The position numbers were made by a program, and so were the translations under genes. The notes under the pieces were generated by a model. The model searched no databases. It had not been told where the DNA came from and was given only the letters and a program-made list of their open reading frames with translations. From NCBI GenBank assembly GCA_035703755.1, contig DASSXP010000039.1:1-16120 (forward strand): a stretch of DNA of 16,120 nt, written 5' to 3'. Numbering within the stretch: position 1 is the first letter of the stretch; each line of letters opens with the position of its first letter. This document shows positions 1 to 7,305 of this stretch, piece after piece. Source of the DNA: DASSBG01 sp035703755 (GTDB lineage Bacteria; Pseudomonadota; Gammaproteobacteria; Xanthomonadales; Rhodanobacteraceae).

Positions 1-479
1 ATACGCGCTTGTTCCTTTTCGTGAGCCATCTTCGCCAGCAAAGCCTTGGCTTCCGGCGAACCGGCGACCAGGGCATCGGGGCCGTAGTCGCTGCGCGGGC
101 GGCCGATGACGGGGTTGCTGCTGCCGTCGGATTGGAACCGGTGACTCCACGTGTCGCCGCTGCGCGTGGAGCGCACTGAGCCGTAGAGTGACATCGCCTC
201 GCCCGCGGCGCGCACGGGCTTGAGGATACGCACGTCTCCTTCGACCGTATCGATGTCGAAGGTGGGCTGACGTGGCGCCACCGTGGCGGTGTAGCGTGCC
301 ACCCACACCGGCTTGTCGTCGCTGCCGACGTTGTGCCCGTCCTCCAGCTTGAAATCCTTGAGTTCCAGCAACCCCGGCAGGTTCTGGCTGAACCCGGCGC
401 GGACGTCGCCAGTGGATGGCGTCGACGATGAGCAAGCGGCCAACAACAGGCAGGCCAGTAATCCGAGTAGCAAGCGCAT
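1..479 (-). CDS. Putative lipoprotein, partial (C-terminus beyond the left edge)
   Basis: The frame is open from the ATG at 479 down to base 1, at least 159 codons with no stop, so the gene continues outside the window. The N-terminus MRLLLGLLACLLLAAC is a lipoprotein signal peptide with lipobox LAAC, lipidated cysteine at residue 16, followed by SSS; the mature protein should be membrane-anchored and face the periplasm. A Shine-Dalgarno-like AGGGG (minus strand, about 486-490) precedes the ATG. The rest is soluble-looking and I recognise no domain; function unknown. It diverges from the ECF sigma gene, and a copy of the ATGAGCCG-N16-CGCCAGA motif lies 32 bases upstream on its own strand (511-541), so it is a likely member of the local sigma regulon (inference). 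Confidence 0.8.
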   Translation of the reverse strand, partial: MRLLLGLLACLLLAACSSSTPSTGDVRAGFSQNLPGLLELKDFKLEDGHNVGSDDKPVWVARYTATVAPRQPTFDIDTVEGDVRILKPVRAAGEAMSLYGSVRSTRSGDTWSHRFQSDGSSNPVIGRPRSDYGPDALVAGSPEAKALLAKMAHEKEQAR

Positions 480-572
480 GTTTCGCCCCTTTGGCGTCTG
501 GTTTGTTTCTTCTGGCGTAATCCGGTTAGGATTCGGCTCATCGGCAAAAGTCGGATCGCAACGGGGGGAGAC
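480..572. other. Divergent intergenic region between lipoprotein and sigma gene
   Basis: This 93-base spacer holds the minus-strand motif copy at 511-541 and the ribosome site of the lipoprotein gene. For the sigma gene, a weak sigma-70-like pair TTGTTT (503-508) and TAGGAT (527-532) with an 18-base spacer can be read on the plus strand, but both match poorly. If real, it would overlap the divergent promoter, so the two could interfere. Confidence 0.4.
511..541 (-). promoter_or_regulatory. Two-part promoter-like motif, copy 1 (lipoprotein gene)
   Basis: On the minus strand, ATGAGCCG (541-534), a 16-base spacer (533-518), then CGCCAGA (517-511). The spacing equals that of the three plus-strand copies, while the spacer sequence is unlike theirs, as expected of a -35/-10 promoter pair. 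The motif ends 31 bases before the lipoprotein ATG. Assignment to the neighbouring ECF sigma factor is inference. Confidence 0.6.
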
Positions 573-1160
573 GTGGCGTCCATCGACAAGGCGCGGCCGT
601 TGACCGAATGGCTGCGTGACTGGCAAAAGCAACCGGCCGGAAGCCGTCTCGACGCGCGTCTGCTCGATGCGGTGTATGCGGAGCTGCGCCGCGTGGCATC
701 GCAGCGACTGGTGCATGAAGCGCACGCGGCGCTGACGCCCACCGAACTGGTGCACGAAACCTGGCTGCGCCTGAAGCCCACCGAGGCCCCGATCACCGAC
801 CGCAACGGCTTCCTGCGCCTCGCTTCGGTGGCGATGCGGCACCTGCTGATCGACCAGGCACGCGAACGCCTGTCGCACAAGCGACATGGCTTGGTGCAAA
901 CGATCACCGTCTCGCTCGCCGACGGCGGCGCTGCGCGGGGCGCGCTGGATGACTCCCGCCTGCTCGATCTCGACCGTGCGCTCGACGCCCTCGCTGTCGA
1001 TCACCCGCGCGCCGCCGAGGCTGTGGCCTTGCGCGCCTTCGCCGGGCTCGATCTTGGCGAACTGGCAGCAACCCTGGACGTCAGCCTCGCCACCGCCAAG
1101 CGCGACCTCGCCTTCGGCCGCGCCTGGCTCGCCGACGCCCTGAAGGAACCTTCTGCATGA
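573..1160 (+). CDS. ECF-type RNA polymerase sigma factor (Ser/Thr-kinase-linked family, TIGR02999-like)
   Basis: A 195-residue protein of normal length for an ECF sigma factor. Residues about 28-105 form region 2 and carry the family signature around residues 54-68 (LTPTELVHETWLRL) and the RHLLIDQAR segment at 89-97. Residues about 132-187 form region 4, with a helix-turn-helix at about 160-184. There is no fused anti-sigma domain and no anti-sigma gene beside it; a membrane Ser/Thr kinase two genes downstream is the likely regulator, as in other kinase-linked ECF groups such as the EcfP/PknT pair of Vibrio. The start is GTG, preceded by GGGGGGAG (563-570), unusually close to the start unless the left part of the G run pairs with 16S rRNA. 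Its TGA stop (1158-1160) lies inside the -35-like part of motif copy 2. Its presumed targets are the four genes that carry the motif. Confidence 0.9.
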   Translation: MASIDKARPLTEWLRDWQKQPAGSRLDARLLDAVYAELRRVASQRLVHEAHAALTPTELVHETWLRLKPTEAPITDRNGFLRLASVAMRHLLIDQARERLSHKRHGLVQTITVSLADGGAARGALDDSRLLDLDRALDALAVDHPRAAEAVALRAFAGLDLGELAATLDVSLATAKRDLAFGRAWLADALKEPSA

Positions 1161-1187
1161 GCCGTTCGTTATCGTTTTTTCGCCAAA
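1157..1187 (+). promoter_or_regulatory. Two-part promoter-like motif, copy 2 (first RCC1 gene)
   Basis: ATGAGCCG (1157-1164), 16-base spacer, CGCCAAA (1181-1187), one mismatch from the consensus right half. It ends 53 bases before the ATG at 1241. The ATG in the left half opens a frame in phase with the RCC1 gene, but the better start is 1241 (see the ribosome site at 1223-1231). The left half overlaps the last codons of the sigma gene. Confidence 0.6.
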
Positions 1188-1222
1188 CTCAAAATGAAGC
1201 ACACACGCCGTGCCTCATGACT

Positions 1223-1231
1223 CAGGAAAGG
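1223..1231 (+). promoter_or_regulatory. Ribosome binding site that decides the start of the first RCC1 gene
   Basis: AGGAAAGGG, 9 bases before the ATG at 1241. No comparable site precedes the in-frame ATGs at 1157 or 1286, so 1241 is preferred. Confidence 0.7.
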
Positions 1232-1240
1232 GCTCCAATC

Positions 1241-3997
1241 ATGTCGAGACTTCCAAAAGACGCAGCCTGCAGCCATGCACACAAAATGCTTCGCACATCG
1301 AACTGGTTTGCATGCGTCACCGCCACCATGGTGCTTTTGCTTTGTCGCGCTGGACATGCGGAGTATTCGCCACTTACTCATCTCGTTCAGATCGCACCGG
1401 GAGGAGGTCATACCTGCGGACTGACTCAATCGCACGGTGTCAAATGCTGGGGCGATAACGACTGGGGACAGCTCGGTATTGGCAACACTGCCCCATCCGC
1501 TTATCCCGTCGATGTCGCCGGACTCGTTTCCGGTGTCGAATCGATCGGCACCGGAGAAAGCCACACCTGCGTGCTGACGGAAGCCGGTGGCGTCAAATGT
1601 TGGGGCAACAATTCCGACGGAGAGCTTGGCCTGGGCAGTACCGGCAGCCCCGTCACCACGCCGGCGGACGTTCCCGCACTTGCTACCGACGTCAAAGCGA
1701 TCAGTGTAGGCAATCACCACACATGCGCCTTGCTTCTGTCAGGTGGCGTGAAGTGCTGGGGTAGCAATTTCTACGGTGAACTCGGCAATGGCTCGACAGC
1801 AGACTCGCCGACACCTGTGGACGTCATCGGTCTGGGCAACGGCGTAAAGGCAATCAGCGCTGGAAAAGCACACACCTGCGCGTTGCTGGATACAGGCAAC
1901 ATCGAATGTTGGGGCAACAATGGTTCGGGTCGACTTGGCGATGGCACCGCCTCGGACTCATCGAGCCCCGTCGCCGTGCTCGGGCTTGACACGTCTGCGG
2001 CGGCAGTCAGCGCTGGCTACAACCATACGTGTGCTCTGCTCACCGACGGCAGTGTCATGTGCTGGGGCAACAACAAACATGGCGAGCTTGGGAATGGTTC
2101 GGAAGACTACAACTCGTATGTGCCGGTTGAAGTCGCTGCTCTCGGGAGCAGCGTAGTTGCCATCAGTACAAGCGGCGCCAGCCCACCGGCATCCAGTAGG
2201 GATGGAGGACATACCTGCGCACTGCTTTCATCAGGCACTGTTCGCTGCTGGGGCTATGATTCTTACGGACAACTGGGCAATGGCGCGACTACGGATGCAA
2301 ACAGCCCGGTCGATGCCAACCTCGGCCCCCATGCATTGGCTGTCGAGGCTGGTTCAGAACACACATGCGCTCTCATCGACACGGGTGAGGCGCTGTGTTG
2401 GGGACGCAGCGATGATGGTCAGCTCGGTATCGGCGCCGCCGCCGACGCCAGCGGCACCGACACCATTTACCGTCTCCCGGTAGACGTCAATGGCGCTACT
2501 GACACAATAGACGTCAATGCGGGCGAATATCACACATGCGCCCTGACGGCCACGGGGGCGGCGCAGTGCTGGGGGTTCAACACCCATGGACAACTTGGCA
2601 ATGGCAGCATCGTCAACTCCACTTTCCCAGTCGACGTGCTTGGCCTTGGTTCCGGCGTTCAAGCCATCGCCACCGGCTACGATCACACTTGCGCACTGCT
2701 CGGAACGAGCGTAGTGGAATGCTGGGGCTACAACGGTTTCGGACAACTCGGCATCGGTGTCACGGACGACGACAACATCACCATGCCAACCGAACTGCAA
2801 GCTCTCGGCAGCGGTATCAGGGCTATCGCGACGGGATATCGCCACTCTTGCGCCGTGCTCGACGCAGGCACCGTGAAATGTTGGGGGGATAACTATTACG
2901 GAGAACTTGGCGATGGCACGACGGTTGACTCGCCGACTCCCGTCGACGTGGTTGGATTGACTGATGTGCAGTCGATCGTCGCCGGCCAATCCCATACCTG
3001 CGCCCTGCTCGAATCAGGCACGGTCAAATGCTGGGGCTACAATTTCTATGGCCAACTCGGAAATGGCACGACCACGGCATCAATACTGCCCGTCGACGTA
3101 GTGGGGCTTGCAGGCGTGCATGCGATCAGCGCCGGTGAGTCATTCACCTGCGCCTTGTTCGATGCCGGTACGATCAAGTGCTGGGGTCGGAACTCCGCCG
3201 GACAACTAGGCGACGCCTCGTATATCAACGCCACCAGCCCTGTCGTGGTCAGCGGCATCGCGCAGGCTCTAGCGGTCTCTGCGGGAGGATCACATGCTTG
3301 CGCCTTGTTGACCGAAGGGACGACGGTCTGCTGGGGTGAGGGGCAATACGGGCAACTCGGGACAGGTACAACCACAAACTCCGCAATACCAGCACTCGTA
3401 CAGGCCATGTCATCCACTGCAGCATCGGTCGACGCAGGGATCCGGCATACCTGCGCGGTCACCACGGCAGGCAGCATCAAATGCTGGGGTTACAATCAAG
3501 CCGGCCTGCTCGGCACGGGCAAACCAGGTGCAGTACTGACACCACAACGTGTAGTCGTTGAAGTCGCCCCGCTCCTGCTTTCGGTCACGATCGAACATGT
3601 ATGGGAGAGTGGAGCGCGGTATGTAAACCAGGCACATGCAGAAGCGACTGCACACTACCGCATCCACGTTATCAAATCAGGTACAGGTCCGGCGATTGCG
3701 CTGAGCATGGATATCTCAATGGCCGATGGGTTCAACGTCACTTCGTGGACCTGCAACGCGCCTGCGGGATGCACACCATCCAGTGGAGCCGACTCCATAA
3801 ACGCAAAGTTCGTACTCGGCCCTGCTGCGGATTCTGCTGTAGTCGACGTCGATGGCGAAGTGGAGCCTGACGTCGCGTTCGTCGAATTACGCGCAAGCGT
3901 TGCTCCTGAGGGGGAAGAGAATCCGCAAACAACCAGCGAAACCTTGACGGAACCTGTTAACGGTATCGGACTGTTCAAGGATGGCTTCGAAGATTGA
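1241..3997 (+). CDS. Secreted RCC1-type double beta-propeller protein with GFE C-terminal tail (protein 1)
   Basis: A 918-residue exported protein. Residues 1-40 are a signal peptide with a long n-region and the hydrophobic stretch VTATMVLLLC, with probable cleavage after GHA. From about residue 57 to 770 there are exactly 14 RCC1-type repeats, each with an HTC-x(2)-L...CWG-x-N core followed by a GQLG-type motif; RCC1 propellers have seven blades, so 14 fits two complete propellers. Every blade has two cysteines, probably an intrablade disulfide in the periplasm or outside. Residues about 780-905 form a separate beta-rich domain that I cannot name with certainty. The protein ends LFKDGFED, the tail shared with the two other secreted proteins here. 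Role unknown; propellers of this type usually bind partners rather than catalyse. The gene lies between the sigma and kinase genes and uses more A/T than the kinase gene. Confidence 0.9.
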   Translation: MSRLPKDAACSHAHKMLRTSNWFACVTATMVLLLCRAGHAEYSPLTHLVQIAPGGGHTCGLTQSHGVKCWGDNDWGQLGIGNTAPSAYPVDVAGLVSGVESIGTGESHTCVLTEAGGVKCWGNNSDGELGLGSTGSPVTTPADVPALATDVKAISVGNHHTCALLLSGGVKCWGSNFYGELGNGSTADSPTPVDVIGLGNGVKAISAGKAHTCALLDTGNIECWGNNGSGRLGDGTASDSSSPVAVLGLDTSAAAVSAGYNHTCALLTDGSVMCWGNNKHGELGNGSEDYNSYVPVEVAALGSSVVAISTSGASPPASSRDGGHTCALLSSGTVRCWGYDSYGQLGNGATTDANSPVDANLGPHALAVEAGSEHTCALIDTGEALCWGRSDDGQLGIGAAADASGTDTIYRLPVDVNGATDTIDVNAGEYHTCALTATGAAQCWGFNTHGQLGNGSIVNSTFPVDVLGLGSGVQAIATGYDHTCALLGTSVVECWGYNGFGQLGIGVTDDDNITMPTELQALGSGIRAIATGYRHSCAVLDAGTVKCWGDNYYGELGDGTTVDSPTPVDVVGLTDVQSIVAGQSHTCALLESGTVKCWGYNFYGQLGNGTTTASILPVDVVGLAGVHAISAGESFTCALFDAGTIKCWGRNSAGQLGDASYINATSPVVVSGIAQALAVSAGGSHACALLTEGTTVCWGEGQYGQLGTGTTTNSAIPALVQAMSSTAASVDAGIRHTCAVTTAGSIKCWGYNQAGLLGTGKPGAVLTPQRVVVEVAPLLLSVTIEHVWESGARYVNQAHAEATAHYRIHVIKSGTGPAIALSMDISMADGFNVTSWTCNAPAGCTPSSGADSINAKFVLGPAADSAVVDVDGEVEPDVAFVELRASVAPEGEENPQTTSETLTEPVNGIGLFKDGFED

Positions 3998-4117
3998 GCC
4001 ACGAAATAGGAATGACCACGGGTGACCCTAGTTCGGATAGATGACTGAGGAGACCATTACGCGCGGATAGTCACTGGAGCCTTTGTCCAAGATGCAACAG
4101 GGAAACTGCAATCCAAA
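3998..4117 (+). other. Spacer before the kinase gene
   Basis: This 120-base gap has no convincing terminator (only a 4-bp GGGT/ACCC hairpin near 4020-4029) and no good copy of the two-part motif. GAGCCTTTGTCC near 4076-4087 resembles the left half but the right half is missing. The kinase may therefore be transcribed by read-through from the RCC1 gene. Confidence 0.4.
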
Positions 4118-6862
4118 ATGAAAAACGCCAGCACCGACCCGCACGAACTGGAACGCCACTTCGCCGAACTCGAACCGCTGGATGCCACGCAGCGACTTGC
4201 CGCGTTGCGCGAGCTGGCGGCCGAATCGCCGGAGTTCGCGCAGCGCCTGGCGGCACTGCTGGACGCCAGCGACGCCACCAGCGATCCGCTGCAACCGGCG
4301 CGCGAGGCGACCCTGCGCCGGTTGTCCGCATTCGACCCTGACGCCCTGGTTGGCCGCCGCTTCGGCGACTGGACGCTGACCCGCCTGATCGGCCGCGGCG
4401 GCATGGGCGTGGTATACGAGGCGCATCACGAACAAGGCGGCGTCAACCAGGAAGTGGCGATCAAGCTGTTGTCCGCACCGCTGTTCGACGCGCGCGCCAC
4501 CAAACGCTTCGTGCACGAGGCGCGCACGCTGGCGCGGCTCGACCATCCGGGAATCTGCCGCCTGCGCGACTGGGGCCACTCGCCGGAGGGCTGGCCGTAT
4601 CTGGTGCTGGACCTGGTGCGCGGCGAAACCCTGCCCGCCGATGGCGGCAGCCGGTCGCTGCGCGACAAGCTGGCGACCATGGCGCGGATCGCCGATGCGG
4701 TGGCCGCGGCACACCGGCAACTGGTCGCTCACCTCGACCTCAAGCCCGCCAACGTGCGCATGGCCGACGACCGCTGGCCGGTGCTGCTGGATTTCGGCGT
4801 CTCGCGCATGCTCAACGACGACGACGGCGGCGGCGCCACGCTGACGCGCTGGTTGACGCCGCGCTACGCCAGCCCGGAACAGTTGCGTGGCGAACCCGCC
4901 AGTGCCGCCGCGGACATCTACGCGCTCGGCGTGATGTTGTACGAACAAGTCACCGGCACGCCGCCGTTCGATCTCGATGGCGCCTCCATCACCGAAGCGC
5001 TGCGCCGCATCGAACAGGGCGGGACACCTGCCGGAAAGCGTCGCCGCGGATTGCCGCGCGATCTGGATGCGATCTGCACGCGCGCCATGCACCCCGACCC
5101 GAAACGCCGCTACGCCAGCGCCGACGCCTTTGCCGACGATCTGCGCGCGCTGATCGACAAACGCCCGGTCAGCGCGCGGCCGGACAGTCTCGGCTACCGC
5201 CTGTCGCGCCTGTTCGCGCGCTATCCCGTCGCCCTGCCCGCCGGCGTGCTGGCGGTCGTTGCGGTGACGAGCCTGGCGCTGCTGCTGGCGTTCCAGGCCG
5301 TCGACCTGAAACGGCAGCGTGACCGCGCGGAAGCAGCCGCGCAGCGCGCCAACTCGGCGACGCATCTGCTGCTCGAATCGATCAAGGCCGCCGACCCGAC
5401 CGCCGACTACGGCGCGGAAATGAAGCTCTCCGACCTGATCGACCAGACCGCGGCGCGCGTCGATGCGGAGCTTTCGGCAACGCCGCGCCTGCACATCGAC
5501 GCACTGATGACGCTGGCCGACGTGCGGCGCGCGCTCGGCCAGCACAAGCTGGCCATCCCGATGTACGAGCAGGCCCGCTCCATCCTCGCGGACCTGCCGA
5601 CGGAGGATGCGGATCGCCATGCACTCGACGACGAGCTGGCGGTGGGACTCACCGAGGCGCTGCGCGGCGCCGACCGCGTCGAGGACGCCATCCGTACAGC
5701 CGAAACTTCCCTCGCCGCCGCGGGCACGTCGCCGCCGGCCGACCTCTTGATGGTGCTGGCGCGCGCCAAGCTGGCGCAGTCGCAGGAGGACGACGCCGAA
5801 GCCGACGTACAGCGCGCGCTGCTCGCCATGCCCCAAGACGACGACGAGGCACACGCCGATGCCTTTGCGCTGCTGGGCGAAATCGAGTCCAAACGCTACC
5901 GCTACGACGACGCGCTGCGCTGGCAGCAACGCGCGCTGGACCAGCTGGGCGACACCCCCGGTTCGCGCGCGCGCCGCGCCGGCGTGCTGTCGGCCATGGC
6001 ATTCAATCACTCACGGCTGGAAAACCACGAACTGGCCGAACGCGAAGCGAATGCCGCGCTCGACCTGCGCATCGCGCAGTACGGCGAGCGCCACCCCACC
6101 ACGGTGCGCACCCTGCTCGACCTCGGCTACGTGCTGGACGACGCCGGGCAATGGCGCAAGGCACTCGGCGTGGCCGAGCGCGCGATGCGGATCGAACGCG
6201 AACTCTCCAAGGGCGAATCGCGGCGCATGGAGCGCCTGCTGGCCTTTGCCAGCACGCTGCATCGGCGGCTGGAGGATTCCGACACCGCGCTCAAGCTGCA
6301 GTTGCAGGCGCGCGATCTGGCCGAGCGGCTGTACCCGCCTGGGCACCGTATCCTGGGCAACATCCATGGCAACCTCGGCGCGCTGTATGCCGACCTCGGC
6401 GACCTGCCGGCGTCGATCGCATCGCACCGCAAGGCTTACGCCATCTACGACGCGCTGGCCGACGACGGTCCGTCGCGCGGTCGCTTCATCGCCGCCGCCA
6501 ACCTCGCCTCCGGCCTGTGCGACAACAGCCAAGCCGCCGAAGGCGTGCAATGGGCGACGCGCGCCCGGCAGGAAGCCGCGAGGCTGATGTCCGCGGATTC
6601 ATGGGTTCTCGGCAACGTGCGCATGATCCTGGCCAAATGCCTGTTCGAGACCCGGCATCTGGCCGAAGCCGAAGCCGAGGCGCTGGACGTGGAGCGCGTC
6701 TACCAAGCCTCCAAAACCCCGGTGGCACCCAACGCCCTGAAAAGCAACGCCGAACTGCTGGCCAGGATCGAGGACGCCATCGGCCAGCCGAAGCAGGCGG
6801 CGCTTTACCGCCGGAAGCTGGCCGCGCTGGACGCACCGGATAAAACCGCCACCGAGCCATGA
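4118..6862 (+). CDS. Membrane Ser/Thr protein kinase with C-terminal TPR region
   Basis: A 914-residue protein. Residues about 84-340 are a Hanks-type kinase domain: glycine loop GRGGMG (92-97), VAIK lysine (K116), catalytic loop HLDLKPAN (205-212), DFG (225-227), and YASPEQL plus the ADIYALG segment further on. Catalytic residues D207, K209 and N212 are present, but the usual HRD arginine is leucine. A single membrane helix lies at about 372-392, after which the chain has TPR-like helical repeats to the end. The kinase should sit in the cytoplasm with the TPR part in the periplasm, as a sensor or scaffold. The likely substrate is the ECF sigma factor upstream (inference from family pairing). 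A weak GGGA ribosome site lies 14 bases before the ATG. Its TGA (6860-6862) overlaps the left half of motif copy 3. Confidence 0.92.
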   Translation: MKNASTDPHELERHFAELEPLDATQRLAALRELAAESPEFAQRLAALLDASDATSDPLQPAREATLRRLSAFDPDALVGRRFGDWTLTRLIGRGGMGVVYEAHHEQGGVNQEVAIKLLSAPLFDARATKRFVHEARTLARLDHPGICRLRDWGHSPEGWPYLVLDLVRGETLPADGGSRSLRDKLATMARIADAVAAAHRQLVAHLDLKPANVRMADDRWPVLLDFGVSRMLNDDDGGGATLTRWLTPRYASPEQLRGEPASAAADIYALGVMLYEQVTGTPPFDLDGASITEALRRIEQGGTPAGKRRRGLPRDLDAICTRAMHPDPKRRYASADAFADDLRALIDKRPVSARPDSLGYRLSRLFARYPVALPAGVLAVVAVTSLALLLAFQAVDLKRQRDRAEAAAQRANSATHLLLESIKAADPTADYGAEMKLSDLIDQTAARVDAELSATPRLHIDALMTLADVRRALGQHKLAIPMYEQARSILADLPTEDADRHALDDELAVGLTEALRGADRVEDAIRTAETSLAAAGTSPPADLLMVLARAKLAQSQEDDAEADVQRALLAMPQDDDEAHADAFALLGEIESKRYRYDDALRWQQRALDQLGDTPGSRARRAGVLSAMAFNHSRLENHELAEREANAALDLRIAQYGERHPTTVRTLLDLGYVLDDAGQWRKALGVAERAMRIERELSKGESRRMERLLAFASTLHRRLEDSDTALKLQLQARDLAERLYPPGHRILGNIHGNLGALYADLGDLPASIASHRKAYAIYDALADDGPSRGRFIAAANLASGLCDNSQAAEGVQWATRARQEAARLMSADSWVLGNVRMILAKCLFETRHLAEAEAEALDVERVYQASKTPVAPNALKSNAELLARIEDAIGQPKQAALYRRKLAALDAPDKTATEP

Positions 6863-6889
6863 GCCGTTTGCCCGAACTTTCCCGCCAGA
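6859..6889 (+). promoter_or_regulatory. Two-part promoter-like motif, copy 3 (M64 peptidase gene)
   Basis: ATGAGCCG (6859-6866), 16-base spacer, CGCCAGA (6883-6889), both halves matching the consensus exactly. It ends 35 bases before the preferred ATG at 6925. Across the 31 bases it differs from copy 4 at only four positions, and three of those would change the amino acid if it were read as coding, which argues for a DNA signal rather than a conserved leader peptide. Confidence 0.65.
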
Positions 6890-6910
6890 CAGATAGATGC
6901 CTTCGCCCGC

Positions 6911-6915
6911 AGGAA
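6911..6915 (+). promoter_or_regulatory. Ribosome binding site that decides the start of the M64 peptidase gene
   Basis: AGGAA, about 10 bases before the ATG at 6925. The alternative in-frame ATG at 6859 lies inside the promoter-like motif and has no such site. Confidence 0.55.
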
Positions 6916-6924
6916 CCGTGCGTC

Positions 6925-7305
6925 ATGAGAATCGTGAGAAATGCTTGTTCGCCCGTACCGGCACACACGACATCGTTCGATGCGCCGCCCGCCATCGGCC
7001 TCCCACGCGCTGCACGCGCGCTCGGATGGGCCGCAGTCTTGTGCTTCAGCATGATCGCCGCATCGGCCCGTGCCAGCACCGATGGCACCTGGTTGTGGCT
7101 GGAGTGGGACGGGCAAGGCGTCGCGCACATGGCACACTGGCAATCGGGCCAGGCTGCGCCACGGCTGGCGCAGAATCACGCCTTCGGCCCGTTCTGGACA
7201 CTGTCCATCGAAGCCAGCGACGGGGCCGCACGGTACTTCCGCAAGATCCCGATCGCCCGCGGTTTCGACGGTGTGCGCATGACCAGTGCGCCATCGACGC
7301 TATAG
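6925..7305 (+). CDS. M64-like metallopeptidase, N-terminal part ending at an in-frame TAG
   Basis: 126 codons from ATG 6925 to a TAG at 7303-7305. It starts with a long n-region and a hydrophobic stretch (AVLCFSMIAA) that ends in ARA at residue 50, a signal peptide. The following 76 residues (STDGTWLW...) form the start of a mature extracellular domain that I do not recognise. The same reading frame continues without another stop from 7306 to 9537, and the protein makes sense straight across the TAG (PSTL-stop-LPGLQVNDTIHL), so this is the front of the next entry, not a separate gene. Without suppression the product would be a short exported fragment lacking any catalytic domain. Confidence 0.7.
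   Translation: MRIVRNACSPVPAHTTSFDAPPAIGLPRAARALGWAAVLCFSMIAASARASTDGTWLWLEWDGQGVAHMAHWQSGQAAPRLAQNHAFGPFWTLSIEASDGAARYFRKIPIARGFDGVRMTSAPSTL
7303..7305 (+). other. In-frame TAG interrupting the M64 peptidase gene
   Basis: ACG-CTA-TAG-CTG is read in the frame shared by both gene parts. One base change to CAG or GAG would restore an 870-residue protein. It is the only stop in that frame between 6925 and 9535. Confidence 0.9.

Noticed and set aside
174..204. Plus-strand CTGAGCCG-N16-CGCC inside the lipoprotein gene, resembling the two-part motif
   Set aside because: Right half matches only 4 of 7 bases, and it lies antisense within a gene with no suitable gene downstream.
1157..1240. ATG at 1157 as the start of the first RCC1 gene
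   Set aside because: It lies in the promoter-like motif and overlaps the sigma stop; a much better ribosome site precedes 1241, which also gives a more usual signal peptide.
1400..3500. Regular repeats of about 150 bases that might suggest a repeat array
   Set aside because: They are the RCC1 blades at protein level; DNA identity between units is low and there are no spacers, so it is neither CRISPR nor a satellite.
4028..6010. Long minus-strand open frame (660 codons) opposite the kinase gene
   Set aside because: It lies antisense to a clear kinase-TPR gene, its protein is Arg/Gly/Ala/Gln-rich without domains, and GC-rich codon structure produces such frames.
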